From an uncultured Collinsella sp. (lineage in GTDB: Bacteria > Actinomycetota > Coriobacteriia > Coriobacteriales > Coriobacteriaceae), in contig CABSNK010000011.1 of assembly GCA_902479075.1 (NCBI GenBank), positions 1 through 64,000 of the forward strand: 64,000 nt of DNA. Direction: 5' to 3'. The stretch's first letter is position 1. Every line of letters begins with the position of its first letter. Shown piece after piece: positions 8,345-16,797 of this stretch. Made by a program: the position numbers and the translations under genes. The notes under the pieces are model-generated. The model saw only the letters and a program-made list of their open reading frames with translations. It made no database searches and was not told the DNA's origin.

Positions 8345-9664
8345 ATGACCCAACCAAATCTTAAGCGGGCGGCCCGGCTCGACACCAAGGCCGTCGCCCT
8401 CGCCTCCCTACCCTTTATGGGCATGATCAGCTTTTGGCAGGTCTACGACGGCATCGTTCCCAAGATGCTCACAGGGACCTTTGGCCTATCCAACTCGCTC
8501 ACCGGCGCGATCATGGCCATCGATAATGTCTTTGGCCTGTTCCTGCTTCCGCTCTTTGGCATCCTCTCGGACCGCTGCGCAAGCAAACTCGGGCGTCGAA
8601 CGCCCTTTATCTTGGGCGGCTCCGCGGTGGCAATGCTCTCCGTCCCGCTCATCGCGATCGCCAACAACATGGGCAGCCTACCTCTGCTCATTGGCGCGAT
8701 TATCCTCACGCTTTTGGCAATATGCGCCTACCGCACCATGACGGTTGCCATTGTGGCAGATATTACGCCTCGCCCACTTCGAACCAAGGCGGACTCAATC
8801 GAAAAGATCGTCGGCTATGCGGGAACGGGTCTTATGCTCGTCGCCATCTCGGTCATGGTTCCCAAGGCCGACAAACCTGATTATCTTCCGCTCTTTATCT
8901 TGCAGGCCGCCTTTATCCTCGTGTCAGCCGTTGTCTACGGCATCTTTGTCCGTGAGCCCGCCCTCGTCGAAAAGATGCGCGAGAAATCGCTGTCAATGGG
9001 CATCGACGAGGATCAGATTGACAAAGACGACTCCCCCGAGGCCGGCGGTAAGGAACGCGTTGCAGACACCGACGTGCGTCGCTCCATCATCATGCTGCTC
9101 GCCGCAACGTTTTTCTACTACATGAGCTATAACGCCATGACCACCAATATCAGCCGTTATGCCGATTTGTTCTATGGCATGGAGGGCGGTTCCTATGCCA
9201 TCATCAATATCGTGACGATTGCAGGCGCGCTGCTAAGCTACGTACCCCTGGCAAACCTTTCGCTCAAAATCGGCCGCAAAAAGGTCGCCCTGGGCACCGC
9301 CGTCATCATGGTTTTGTGCCCCGCGCTTCTTTGGCTGGCACCCGGTTTCTCGCCCGTGCTGTACGGCGTCTTTTTGTTGATGGGCGTTGCGCTGGGCGGC
9401 GTGGACCTGTGCGTGTACACGATGATTCTGGAGTGCTGCAGCTCCCAAAGCGTAGGCCGCTACTCTGGTTACTACTACACCGTGAGTATGGCGGCTCAGG
9501 TGGCGACACCGATTCTCTCCGGCATCGTTATGGACGTGGTGCCGTCGATGCTCTTCGCCTACATCACGGCAATGGGCATGTTTATGGCCGCGAGCATTGC
9601 CGCCGCCAAGCACGGCGATGCTATCTTGATCGACGAGGTCGCTCGCCGCGAGGCAGCAAAGTAG
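8345..9664 (+). CDS. MFS transporter
   Basis: 439-residue integral membrane protein with about 12 hydrophobic helices. It has the MFS loop pattern GILSDRCASKLGRRTPF between helices 2 and 3, as in the GPH/SLC45-like branch. A charged cytoplasmic loop (about residues 210-245) separates the halves. The start is ATG 8345 with CAGGAG upstream. It is the last gene of the OYE-AcnX-M20 cluster and ends before a strong terminator, so it probably imports the substrate of that pathway, possibly a glycoside or modified amino acid. Confidence 0.85.
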   Translation: MTQPNLKRAARLDTKAVALASLPFMGMISFWQVYDGIVPKMLTGTFGLSNSLTGAIMAIDNVFGLFLLPLFGILSDRCASKLGRRTPFILGGSAVAMLSVPLIAIANNMGSLPLLIGAIILTLLAICAYRTMTVAIVADITPRPLRTKADSIEKIVGYAGTGLMLVAISVMVPKADKPDYLPLFILQAAFILVSAVVYGIFVREPALVEKMREKSLSMGIDEDQIDKDDSPEAGGKERVADTDVRRSIIMLLAATFFYYMSYNAMTTNISRYADLFYGMEGGSYAIINIVTIAGALLSYVPLANLSLKIGRKKVALGTAVIMVLCPALLWLAPGFSPVLYGVFLLMGVALGGVDLCVYTMILECCSSQSVGRYSGYYYTVSMAAQVATPILSGIVMDVVPSMLFAYITAMGMFMAASIAAAKHGDAILIDEVARREAAK

Positions 9665-9687
9665 GAGACCGAATTAACTACCGTGCG

Positions 9688-9728
9688 AAAGGGGTCGGAT
9701 GGGCAAAACGCCCATCCGACCCCTTTTT
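9688..9728 (+). terminator. Strong intrinsic terminator after the MFS gene
   Basis: A 17-bp perfect stem (AAAGGGGTCGGATGGGC and its complement) with an AAAAC loop and a T5 tail. The opposite strand is also hairpin plus short T run, so it may serve both directions. Confidence 0.9.
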
Positions 9729-9757
9729 CGTTTCATCCTCAAGAAGCTTGTCGAAGC

Positions 9758-10081
9758 CTACCCCACCGTGACGGATTCCCCAGTAAAGGTGCTGATGAGC
9801 AGCAGGATAAAGAACGCCAAGTAACTGATGCTCAGCGGGTATGCAATAATCAGGAAGACGACCCAGCCGACATTGGTGTTACCGTCGGCACGGCGTTGCT
9901 CGCGATTGCGGCAGAGCCAAATCGTCACGCCAATGGCCACAATCAACAGCACAAGTGCCGCTGCCGCCAGTCCAGCAAGCGCAAACATCACGCCAATGCT
10001 CACAGCAATAACCGGGAGCAGCAGCAAGCCGCACCCGCACCCACCCGGACTATACACGGCAGACTGTCGACGTCGTTCCAT
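9758..10081 (-). CDS. Small membrane protein of unknown function
   Basis: 107 residues with three probable membrane helices: two back to back after a Gly/Cys-rich CGCGLLLLP start and one in the last 35 residues. A short Arg-rich loop (CRNREQRR) lies between them. The start at ATG 10081 has GGAG five bases upstream and sits within three bases of the amidohydrolase stop at 10084, so translation is likely coupled. No family recognised. Co-expression with the deacetylase-like gene is the only clue. Confidence 0.65.
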   Translation of the reverse strand: MERRRQSAVYSPGGCGCGLLLLPVIAVSIGVMFALAGLAAAALVLLIVAIGVTIWLCRNREQRRADGNTNVGWVVFLIIAYPLSISYLAFFILLLISTFTGESVTVG

Positions 10082-10083
10082 CG

Positions 10084-11271
10084 TCACTCCAAGTCAAGCA
10101 ATCGTTTGTAGACATCGAGGCCCTTGAGTAGGGTTTCCTCGTCAAAGAGCATGGTATCAGTGTGAAGGGCGCTCGTCGCATAAGCTGGGCAGCTGTCTGC
10201 GTCGATCGGGTTTTCTTGCGCCTCCGGCACGCCCGTGCCCAGCAAGAAGAACACGCCCGGCAGATGGCGCTGATAGAAGGCGAAGTCCTCGGCAATCAGC
10301 AAAGGCTCATCTACGAGCTGTAGTTCGGGCAAAGCCGGTGCAATGCGAGTGAACAACTCGGGGTCGTTGTCGACCGGCGGATAGCCCTCGGCAAAGTCGA
10401 GATCGTACGTGCAGCCCGTTGCAGCGCATGCCTCATCAAGCACGCGGCGCACGCCCTCACGCGCACGGTCGAACATGTCGTCCGTAAACACACGCAGACT
10501 GCCGGCAACATGGGCCTCCCCCGCCACCGCGTTGCAGACGGTACCGGCCTGCAGCAGACCAAACTTACCGATACAGGGCTCGTCGGTGCCCAGCTCGTCC
10601 ATCAGTTCGCGCTCGGCAACCAAGAACTTGGCAGCAGCCAGCGCCGCATCGTGCGACTCCTCGACCGGAACGCCATAGGTCTTAGCGATATGGATGCTCG
10701 TCCCGTGAATATGAATGTGTGTCTCACTCGAACGCGCCAGCAGCGGACCGGAACAACTCGCCAACGTGCCGGCAGGCAGATCGGGCCACACATGGAAGCC
10801 AAAAATGCGGTCAGCCCCATAGCGCTCGAACACACCGCTCTCGCATACCGTCTTGGCACCACCGGTCGTTTCCTCGGCCGGCTGGAACACAAAGAGAACG
10901 TTGCGCCTCATGGCGCCCGGCTGCTCGCGAATCGTACGGTCGACATACGTCGCGGCGGCAAGTGCCATGGCCATGTGTCCGTCATGTCCGCAAGCGTGCA
11001 TCTTGCCGGGATGGATCGAGGCAAAGGCCGCTCCCGTCGCCTCCGCGATGGGCAGCGCATCCATATCGGCGCGAATCGCCGTGGCACGCGCGGCACCAAC
11101 GCCAGCGTCGAAGAAAGCGCAGACGCAGCTGGGACACGGATGGGTCACCTCGCAAGCGAGCGGCGCCAACACGCCCTCGATATAGGCGATAGTCTGCGGA
11201 AGATCGAAATCGAGCTCCGGAATGCGATGGAGATCGCGGCGATAGCGACGGAGTTCTTGGAGCTCGGTCAT
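10084..11271 (-). CDS. M20D amidohydrolase, probable N-acetyldiaminopimelate deacetylase
   Basis: 395-residue zinc-dependent amidohydrolase of the M20D group. Motifs seen: HACGHDGHMA, FQPAEE and a C-terminal AEDFAFY segment, as in hippurate hydrolase, IAA-amino acid hydrolase and N-acetyl-DAP deacetylase. The start is ATG 11271 with AAGGGA upstream; a longer frame to 11355 lacks a site. It is divergent from the lysine-riboswitch operon that contains a tetrahydrodipicolinate N-acetyltransferase, and the acetylase pathway needs such a deacetylase. The family is clear; the DAP role is inferred from the neighbours. Confidence 0.85.
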   Translation of the reverse strand: MTELQELRRYRRDLHRIPELDFDLPQTIAYIEGVLAPLACEVTHPCPSCVCAFFDAGVGAARATAIRADMDALPIAEATGAAFASIHPGKMHACGHDGHMAMALAAATYVDRTIREQPGAMRRNVLFVFQPAEETTGGAKTVCESGVFERYGADRIFGFHVWPDLPAGTLASCSGPLLARSSETHIHIHGTSIHIAKTYGVPVEESHDAALAAAKFLVAERELMDELGTDEPCIGKFGLLQAGTVCNAVAGEAHVAGSLRVFTDDMFDRAREGVRRVLDEACAATGCTYDLDFAEGYPPVDNDPELFTRIAPALPELQLVDEPLLIAEDFAFYQRHLPGVFFLLGTGVPEAQENPIDADSCPAYATSALHTDTMLFDEETLLKGLDVYKRLLDLE

Positions 11272-11421
11272 AGAGAATCCCTTCGTGAGGCACATCTGTT
11301 GCAACTTATTGTGATACAGGATTGTGGCACACATGTTTCCAGCATATTGCTGCATTTTTTAAACGTTATATACGAATACTCTTGTTTGGTAAAGTGCAAC
11401 GTGATAGGGTCTTTACCACTT

Positions 11422-11562
11422 GATAGAGGCGCGGGCGAGCCGGCAGGCTTTGACCCCGTGGGGAGGCGAAACCCGCCGAACTGGGTTTTTCGGGCACGAA
11501 CAACCTGGTGGGCCTGTGGGAAACACCCACAGGACTGTCTGCAGCAATGCGGGAGCGCTATC
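11422..11562 (+). ncRNA. Lysine riboswitch (L box)
   Basis: The stretch upstream of lysA carries the L-box landmarks in order: GATAGAGGCGCG, a GGGAGGCGAAACCCGCCGAA segment, a CTGTGGG...CCCACAG hairpin followed by ACTGTC, and closing GGGAGCGCTATC. The outer P1 stem is GATAG (11422-11426) with CTATC (11558-11562). It senses lysine and should lower expression of the lysA-dapA, dapB, dapD operon when lysine is plentiful. Confidence 0.93.
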
Positions 11563-11620
11563 CGGACATTGGGTCCACGCTATGCGGATTCGATGCGCAG
11601 ATGGCGCCGTCTGGATAGCG
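11556..11620 (+). promoter_or_regulatory. Expression platform of the lysine riboswitch
   Basis: CGCTATCCGGAC (11556-11567), which includes the 3' half of P1, can pair over 12 bp (one G-T) with GTCTGGATAGCG (11609-11620), just upstream of the lysA start at 11634. A competing small hairpin, CAGATG/CGTCTG, spans 11598-11613. No T tract follows, so control is more likely at translation than by termination. Confidence 0.6.
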
Positions 11621-11633
11621 AGGTTTACGGGAC

Positions 11634-13943
11634 ATGGCATTGACCCCCAACGAGGCATATGCGGCCAAGCAGCCGTTTGTGGACAAGGAGACACTCGAGC
11701 ATATCGTCGAGCAGTTCCCCACGCCGTTTCATCTATACGACGAGGCGGGCATCCGCCGCAACATGCAAGAAGTGCGCGACGCCTTTGCATGGAACCCGGG
11801 CTTTAAGGAATACTTTGCCGTCAAGGCCAACCCCAACCCGGCGCTCATCTCCATTCTCAACGAATACGGCTGCGGCTGCGATTGCTCGAGCTATACCGAG
11901 CTCATGATCGCCCGCTCGCTGGGCATCACGGGACACGACATCATGTTCTCTTCCAACGACACGCCGGCTGCCGACTTTGAGCTCGCCAACAAGCTGGGTG
12001 CCATCGTCAACTTTGACGACATCAGCCACATCGAGTTCTTTGAGCGTGTTGCGGGGCCCATCCCCAAAACGGTCAGCTGCCGCTTTAATCCAGGCGGCCT
12101 GTTCCAGCTCTCCAACGGCATCATGGATAACCCCGGCGACTCCAAATACGGCATGACCACCGAGCAGCTCTTTGAGGCTTTCCGCATGCTCAAGGCCAAG
12201 GGCGCCGAGAATTTTGGCATCCATGCCTTCCTTGCCAGCAACACCGTCACCAACGACTACTACCCCAAGCTCGCGCGCATCCTCTTTGAGCTTGCCGTGC
12301 GCCTGGAGCGCGAGACCGGTGCACATGTCGCCTTCATCAATCTGTCCGGCGGCGTCGGCATCCCCTATCTGCCCGAGCAGCAGGCCAACGACATTCACGC
12401 CATCGGCGAGGGGGTGCACGCGGCCTACGACGAAATCCTGGTTCCCGCCGGTATGGGCGATGTGGCCATCTGCACCGAGATGGGCCGCTTTATGATGGGG
12501 CCCTACGGCTGCCTGGTCACCAAGGCTATCCACGAAAAGCAGATCTACAAGGACTATATCGGTGTCGACGCAAGCGCCGTCGATCTGATCCGTCCTGCCA
12601 TGTACGGCGCCTACCACCACATTACGGTAATGGGTCAGCCGGGTGGCGACGACAAGACCACAGCGCCCGTCACGGACACCTACGACATCACGGGCAACCT
12701 ATGCGAGAACAACGACAAGTTCGCCATCGATCGCGAGCTACCGCAGATCGACATGGGCGATGTGCTCGTGATCCACGATACCGGCGCGCATGGCTACTCC
12801 ATGGGCTACAACTACAACGGACGGCTGCGCTCCGCCGAGGTCCTGCTGCGTCCCGATGGCTCAGCCGACCTCATCCGCCGCGCCGAGCGCCCGGGCGATT
12901 ATTTTGCCACGCTCGACGTGCTGCCGAGCGGCCGAGAGCTGCTGGCCAAGTCGCGCGCCGAAAGTGCCCGCCGTCGCGCCCAAGACGAGCGCCTGATAGT
13001 CGCCGCTCAATGGAACAAACGCATCCAGATCGCGGACGCGAAGGAGAAGAACATGGACATCCGCAATCTCGAGGGCTCAATCGTCGCCCTTGTTACGCCG
13101 TTTAAAAAGGACGGCAGCGTCGACTTTGACGCACTCGAGCGCCTTATCGATTTCCACCTGCAAAACGGCACCGACGCCATCCTCACCCTGGGCACCACCG
13201 GCGAGAGCGCCACGATGACCGACGACGAGGACAACTCCGTTGTCGCCGCAGTGGTCAAGCAAGTTGCAGGACGCATCCCCGTCATCGCCGGCTCGGGCTC
13301 CAACTCCACGCAGACCATGCTCACCAAGTCGCTCACCTACCAGGGCCTGGGCGCCGACGGCCTGCTGCTCATTACCCCCTACTACAACAAGTCCAACGAA
13401 GAGGGCATCTACCAGCACTTTAAGACCGTCGCCGATGCCGTGGACATCCCCTGCATCCTGTACAACATCCCCGGCCGTTGCGGCTGCGGCATCAGCGAGC
13501 GCAACGTAGAGCGCCTGGCCGCACATCCCAACATCATGGGTATTAAGGAAGCCTCGGGCAACGTCGCCTACGCGGCCAAGATCGCCCACCTGCTGTCCGA
13601 CGACTTCCGCATGTACTCGGGCGAGGACGCCCTCACCGTGCCGCTCATGAGCCTGGGCGCTTCGGGCACCATCAGCGTGTGGGCCGACGTTCAGCCGCAG
13701 CTCGTGCACGACATGTGCCGCGCCTATCTGGACGGCGACGTGGAGCGCGCCCGCGATATCCAGATTGCCGGCCAGCCGCTCATCAATGCCCTCTTTAGCG
13801 AGGTCAACCCCATCCCCGTCAAGGAAGCACTCGCCCAGATGGGTATGATCGAGGCAAACTACCGCATGCCGCTGCGCCCCATGGCAGACGACACGCGCTC
13901 CGCACTTACCGATGCTCTGAAAGGAGCTGGTCTGCTTGATTAA
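11634..13943 (+). CDS. LysA-DapA fusion: diaminopimelate decarboxylase + dihydrodipicolinate synthase
   Basis: One uninterrupted 769-codon frame joining two lysine-pathway enzymes. Residues 1-~450 are meso-DAP decarboxylase (last step to lysine, PLP enzyme): the PLP Lys is in YFAVKANPNP (Lys64), later HAFLASNT, CTEMGRFMMGP and the Tyr-rich end GYSMGYNYNGR. Residues 474-769 are 4-hydroxy-tetrahydrodipicolinate synthase (first committed step): LGTTGES, YNIPGR and Schiff-base IKEASGN. The ~25-residue linker is Arg/Ala/Lys-rich and has no stop. A good ribosome binding site (AAGGAG) lies before Met474, so free DapA may also be made. Start at ATG 11634. Overlaps dapB by 8 bp. Confidence 0.88.
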   Translation: MALTPNEAYAAKQPFVDKETLEHIVEQFPTPFHLYDEAGIRRNMQEVRDAFAWNPGFKEYFAVKANPNPALISILNEYGCGCDCSSYTELMIARSLGITGHDIMFSSNDTPAADFELANKLGAIVNFDDISHIEFFERVAGPIPKTVSCRFNPGGLFQLSNGIMDNPGDSKYGMTTEQLFEAFRMLKAKGAENFGIHAFLASNTVTNDYYPKLARILFELAVRLERETGAHVAFINLSGGVGIPYLPEQQANDIHAIGEGVHAAYDEILVPAGMGDVAICTEMGRFMMGPYGCLVTKAIHEKQIYKDYIGVDASAVDLIRPAMYGAYHHITVMGQPGGDDKTTAPVTDTYDITGNLCENNDKFAIDRELPQIDMGDVLVIHDTGAHGYSMGYNYNGRLRSAEVLLRPDGSADLIRRAERPGDYFATLDVLPSGRELLAKSRAESARRRAQDERLIVAAQWNKRIQIADAKEKNMDIRNLEGSIVALVTPFKKDGSVDFDALERLIDFHLQNGTDAILTLGTTGESATMTDDEDNSVVAAVVKQVAGRIPVIAGSGSNSTQTMLTKSLTYQGLGADGLLLITPYYNKSNEEGIYQHFKTVADAVDIPCILYNIPGRCGCGISERNVERLAAHPNIMGIKEASGNVAYAAKIAHLLSDDFRMYSGEDALTVPLMSLGASGTISVWADVQPQLVHDMCRAYLDGDVERARDIQIAGQPLINALFSEVNPIPVKEALAQMGMIEANYRMPLRPMADDTRSALTDALKGAGLLD
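13053..13943 (+). other. dapA: DapA moiety with its own internal ribosome binding site
   Basis: ATG 13053, in frame within the fusion ORF, is preceded by AAGGAG at six bases and begins a 296-residue protein of normal DapA length. The cell could therefore make a free DapA in addition to, or instead of, the fused form. It condenses pyruvate with aspartate semialdehyde. Confidence 0.7.
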
Positions 13944-14676
13944 GACCGTCATTATGGGAACGGGCCGCATGGGCTCGCTCATCCGCACCACCGCCGAGGG
14001 CATTGTCAACACCGCTGGAGAGCCCGTTTTTGACATCGTCGCCCAGATCGGCTTCGACTTGTCCGAGCTCGAGAGCGCACCGGCCGCCGATGTAATCATC
14101 GACTTCTCGAACGTCGTGACCTTCGATGCCGTTGTCGCCTATGTCGAGCGCACGGGTGCCGCACTCGTTTCCGGCACCACGGGCTATACGCCCGAGCAGG
14201 TGGATCGCCTGCGCGAGCTGGGTCAGAACGCCCGTGTTATGCACTCGGGCAACTACTCTATCGGTATCGCCGCCCTGCGCCATCTGGTTGCCCAGGCCAC
14301 GCGCGAGCTGCCCGGCTTTGACTGCGAAATCGTCGAGACGCACCATAATCAAAAGGTCGACGCCCCCAGCGGCACTGCCAAGTTGTTGCTCGACGCCGTC
14401 GTCGAAGCCGAGCCCGGGGCAGGCTACCACCCCGTCTATGGCCGCGAGGGCATGTGCGGCGCGCGCGACCCCAAGGAGATCGGCATGCACTCGCTGCGCG
14501 GCGGCACCGTCGCCGGCGTGCACGAGGTAAGCTTTTTCGGCCAGGACGAGGAGGTCACGCTCGCGCACCGCGCCACGAGCCGTCAGATCTTCGTCAACGG
14601 CGCCCTGGCAGCCGCGCAGAAGCTCGTCACCCGCGAGCCTGGCTTCTATACGTTCGACCAGGTCATGTTTGCCTAA
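13936..14676 (+). CDS. dapB: 4-hydroxy-tetrahydrodipicolinate reductase
   Basis: 246-residue NAD(P)H-dependent reductase forming tetrahydrodipicolinate in lysine/DAP synthesis. It shows the nucleotide-binding MGTGRMG at the start, SGTTGY, and the family signature HHNQKVDAPSGTA. The start is TTG 13936 with AAAGGAG about eight bases upstream, overlapping the end of dapA by 8 bp, which indicates translational coupling. Length is typical of the shorter DapB form. Regulated with the operon by the lysine riboswitch. Confidence 0.95.
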   Translation: MIKTVIMGTGRMGSLIRTTAEGIVNTAGEPVFDIVAQIGFDLSELESAPAADVIIDFSNVVTFDAVVAYVERTGAALVSGTTGYTPEQVDRLRELGQNARVMHSGNYSIGIAALRHLVAQATRELPGFDCEIVETHHNQKVDAPSGTAKLLLDAVVEAEPGAGYHPVYGREGMCGARDPKEIGMHSLRGGTVAGVHEVSFFGQDEEVTLAHRATSRQIFVNGALAAAQKLVTREPGFYTFDQVMFA

Positions 14677-14715
14677 CCAGGTATCAACCGGATCCACTCA
14701 AAGGAGAGACAGCAA

Positions 14716-15435
14716 ATGAGTAATGCAGCCGAGATGGATGCACAGGAGATTATCAACTACATCGCAACCGCGCCCAAGAAAACGCCCGTCAAACTGTACG
14801 TGCGCGAAAAGCCGGGCATGAAGGTCCAGTGGGGCAATGCGCACGTCTACGGCGGTCGTCGTGGCAAGACCGTCTTTGGTGACTGGGATGAGCTCAAGGC
14901 AATCCTCGACGCCAACGCCGACTCCATCGACTACTACGACGTAGAGAACGACTGCCGCAACTCCGCCGTGCCCATGCTCGACCTCAAGGGTATCAACGCC
15001 CGCATCGAGCCGGGCGCGATCATCCGCGACCGTGTCGAGATTGGCGATCGCGCCGTCATCATGATGGGCGCCATCATCAACATCGGCTCCGTCATTGGCG
15101 AAGGCTCCATGATCGACATGGGCGCTGTGCTGGGCGGCCGCGCCACCGTGGGCAAGAACTGCCACATCGGCGCCGGCACCGTGCTGGCAGGCGTCGTGGA
15201 GCCCGCCAGTGCCACGCCCGTCATCATCGAGGACGACGTTATGATCGGCGCCAATGCCGTGGTCCTGGAGGGCGTGCGCGTGGGCAAGGGTGCTGTCGTT
15301 GCCGCCGGCGCCGTATGCGTCGACGACGTCCCCGCCGGCGCCGTCGTGGCCGGTGTCCCCGCCCGCGTCATCAAGATGCGCGACGAGAAGACCGACAGCA
15401 AGACCGGCCTGGAAGAGGGCTTACGTCAACTCTAG
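14716..15435 (+). CDS. dapH: Tetrahydrodipicolinate N-acetyltransferase
   Basis: 239-residue left-handed beta-helix acyltransferase. An N-terminal alpha domain (to ~residue 90) is followed by hexapeptide repeats with isoleucine/glycine periodicity (GDRAVIMMGAIINIGSVIGE) and a C-terminal PARVIKM segment. This matches the DapH/DapD acetyl-type enzyme of Gram-positives rather than the succinyl type, so the window's DAP route is the acetylase variant. The start is ATG 14716 with AAAGGAGAG upstream, 39 bp after dapB. Last gene of the riboswitch operon. Product goes to an aminotransferase and a deacetylase, for which candidates exist at 19225-20388 and 10084-11271. Confidence 0.92.
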   Translation: MSNAAEMDAQEIINYIATAPKKTPVKLYVREKPGMKVQWGNAHVYGGRRGKTVFGDWDELKAILDANADSIDYYDVENDCRNSAVPMLDLKGINARIEPGAIIRDRVEIGDRAVIMMGAIINIGSVIGEGSMIDMGAVLGGRATVGKNCHIGAGTVLAGVVEPASATPVIIEDDVMIGANAVVLEGVRVGKGAVVAAGAVCVDDVPAGAVVAGVPARVIKMRDEKTDSKTGLEEGLRQL

Positions 15436-15620
15436 GGCTGCGCAGTTTTACCAAACCGCGCAACTAGTCGACGCTGCAAACGGCCCAGAGCGGCAATCTG
15501 ACGTTCAATCGTCGGGCATGACCAAAAGGTCAATGCCCTCCTCTTTCACGTCACCTTGCTCGCTCTGGGGCGTTTTCGCTGACGTATGTTCAACCAGTGG
15601 CGTAATTAAGCCCCAAGTAA

Positions 15621-15660
15621 AAAGGCCGAAGCCCTCATCCGAGGCTTCGGCCTTTGTTTT
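15621..15660. terminator. Bidirectional terminator between dapH and the nucleoid protein gene
   Basis: A 13-bp perfect stem (AAAGGCCGAAGCC and its complement) with a 9-base loop is followed by GTTTTT on the plus strand and TTTTTAC on the minus strand. It ends both convergent transcripts. The 185 bases between dapH and this hairpin also hold an imperfect hairpin at about 15515-15538 and no convincing gene. Confidence 0.88.
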
Positions 15661-15681
15661 TCAGCAGCGCCCAAGCGCAGT

Positions 15682-16686
15682 TTATCGATTCTCAATTGAC
15701 CCGATGTTTTTGAGCTCGATGGAGATGAGGCCGTTGGGCTCGTTGACGAACTCGATATACTCGGAGTTCGAACCCATCTCGGCCGGGAAGCTGATCTCGA
15801 TGCCCGTGTCGGTACGAATCTTGTGATTGCGCACGGCCGCGCGTTCGACCTGCTTGCGCTCCACGGGCACGCGCTCGGGCACCTTCTCCTCGGTCAGCGC
15901 CGCACGCACGCTCTCCTTGATAACCGGCTCGTCCTCAAAGACCTCATCGACGATATCCCAAGGCGGCAGCTCCTCGTCGTCTTCAACCTTCTCGGCAACG
16001 GCGGCTTTGACCTTGGCGAGCGCTACGGCCGTGTTGGCGCCGTGCTCTTCAGCGACCTCCTCGACCACGCGCGTCACCGTGTCGATGACCTCCTTACCCG
16101 AAACGCCCGTGTCGCATTGCAGCAGGCCGTCGGGAATGAGCATGCGATCCTCGCCGGCAATCTTGCGCTTCTTGTCCACGTAGCCGATCTCCATGGTGCT
16201 TGCGCGCACGATGGCATAGCTCGGCACCTTTTGCGAGGGGTTCGGCAGAATGGCGTAGTGGCGCGCGATGTCGTTGCGCACCTCCCCCTCCTCGCGGCCC
16301 ACTTCGTGCATAAAAGCCTGCTTGGAGCCCAGCAGCATCACGGCAAACCAGCGGGCATCCTCATCGTCGTCAAAATCGGCCACGAGCACGTCGGTGGACT
16401 CGGCTTTCTCGGCTTTGGTGAGCTCGGAAGAGATAAACTCCGCAATCTGCTGCGACAGGTCCACGAACTCGCGCTCGCCAAAGAAATAGCCCTTGAGCTC
16501 GCCGCCAAACGCAGAGTTCTCGGCAAACGTGGCGCGTTTATTGTCGGCCGAGGTGCGTGCACGGCGCAGATGCGTGGTTACGAAATTGCGCACGGCACGG
16601 CTTTCGGTATCGAGCTCGCGCTGGCTCATAACGTTGACGGCAGAGTCAAAGTCCAGGATATGCAGAATCGCGTGATTGATTTTCAT
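15682..16686 (-). CDS. Nucleoid-associated protein (NdpA/YejK-like)
   Basis: 334-residue cytoplasmic protein starting MKINHAILHILDFDS, typical of the 37-kDa nucleoid-associated family. It is rich in Asp/Glu in the middle (VLVADFDDDEDARWF) and has a long helical C-terminal half. Members bind nucleoid DNA; their precise role is not settled. ATG 16686 is preferred (ACGGA upstream), with ATG 16695 just before it also possible. Single-gene unit ending at the bidirectional terminator. The family call is good, the function remains generic. Confidence 0.8.
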   Translation of the reverse strand: MKINHAILHILDFDSAVNVMSQRELDTESRAVRNFVTTHLRRARTSADNKRATFAENSAFGGELKGYFFGEREFVDLSQQIAEFISSELTKAEKAESTDVLVADFDDDEDARWFAVMLLGSKQAFMHEVGREEGEVRNDIARHYAILPNPSQKVPSYAIVRASTMEIGYVDKKRKIAGEDRMLIPDGLLQCDTGVSGKEVIDTVTRVVEEVAEEHGANTAVALAKVKAAVAEKVEDDEELPPWDIVDEVFEDEPVIKESVRAALTEEKVPERVPVERKQVERAAVRNHKIRTDTGIEISFPAEMGSNSEYIEFVNEPNGLISIELKNIGSIENR

Positions 16687-16760
16687 ATACGGCATTCCGT
16701 TCTAGATCGATTTCGGCACGAACCAGTATAGCGGTCGAGCCCGCCCCAGGCGCATCGAAG

Positions 16761-16795
16761 ATTGGTGCATCGGGGACAGGTTGCTTTGCACCAAT
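16761..16795. repeat. Palindromic intergenic repeat, family 1, copy A
   Basis: A 9-bp perfect inverted repeat (ATTGGTGCA / TGCACCAAT) around a 17-base centre, TCGGGGACAGGTTGCTT. A second copy with the same stem core and a similar centre lies at 17975-18007 in the same orientation. It ends two bases before the DUF2974 gene's stop. Confidence 0.8.
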
Positions 16796-16797
16796 GG

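Noticed and set aside
6762..8357. 531-codon minus-strand frame over the M20 gene
   Set aside because: Antisense of the M20 gene, with no motif of its own.
11733..12620. 295-codon minus-strand frame over lysA
   Set aside because: Antisense of the decarboxylase; no start signals.
13077..14099. 340-codon minus-strand frame over dapA/dapB
   Set aside because: Mirrors coding on the other strand.
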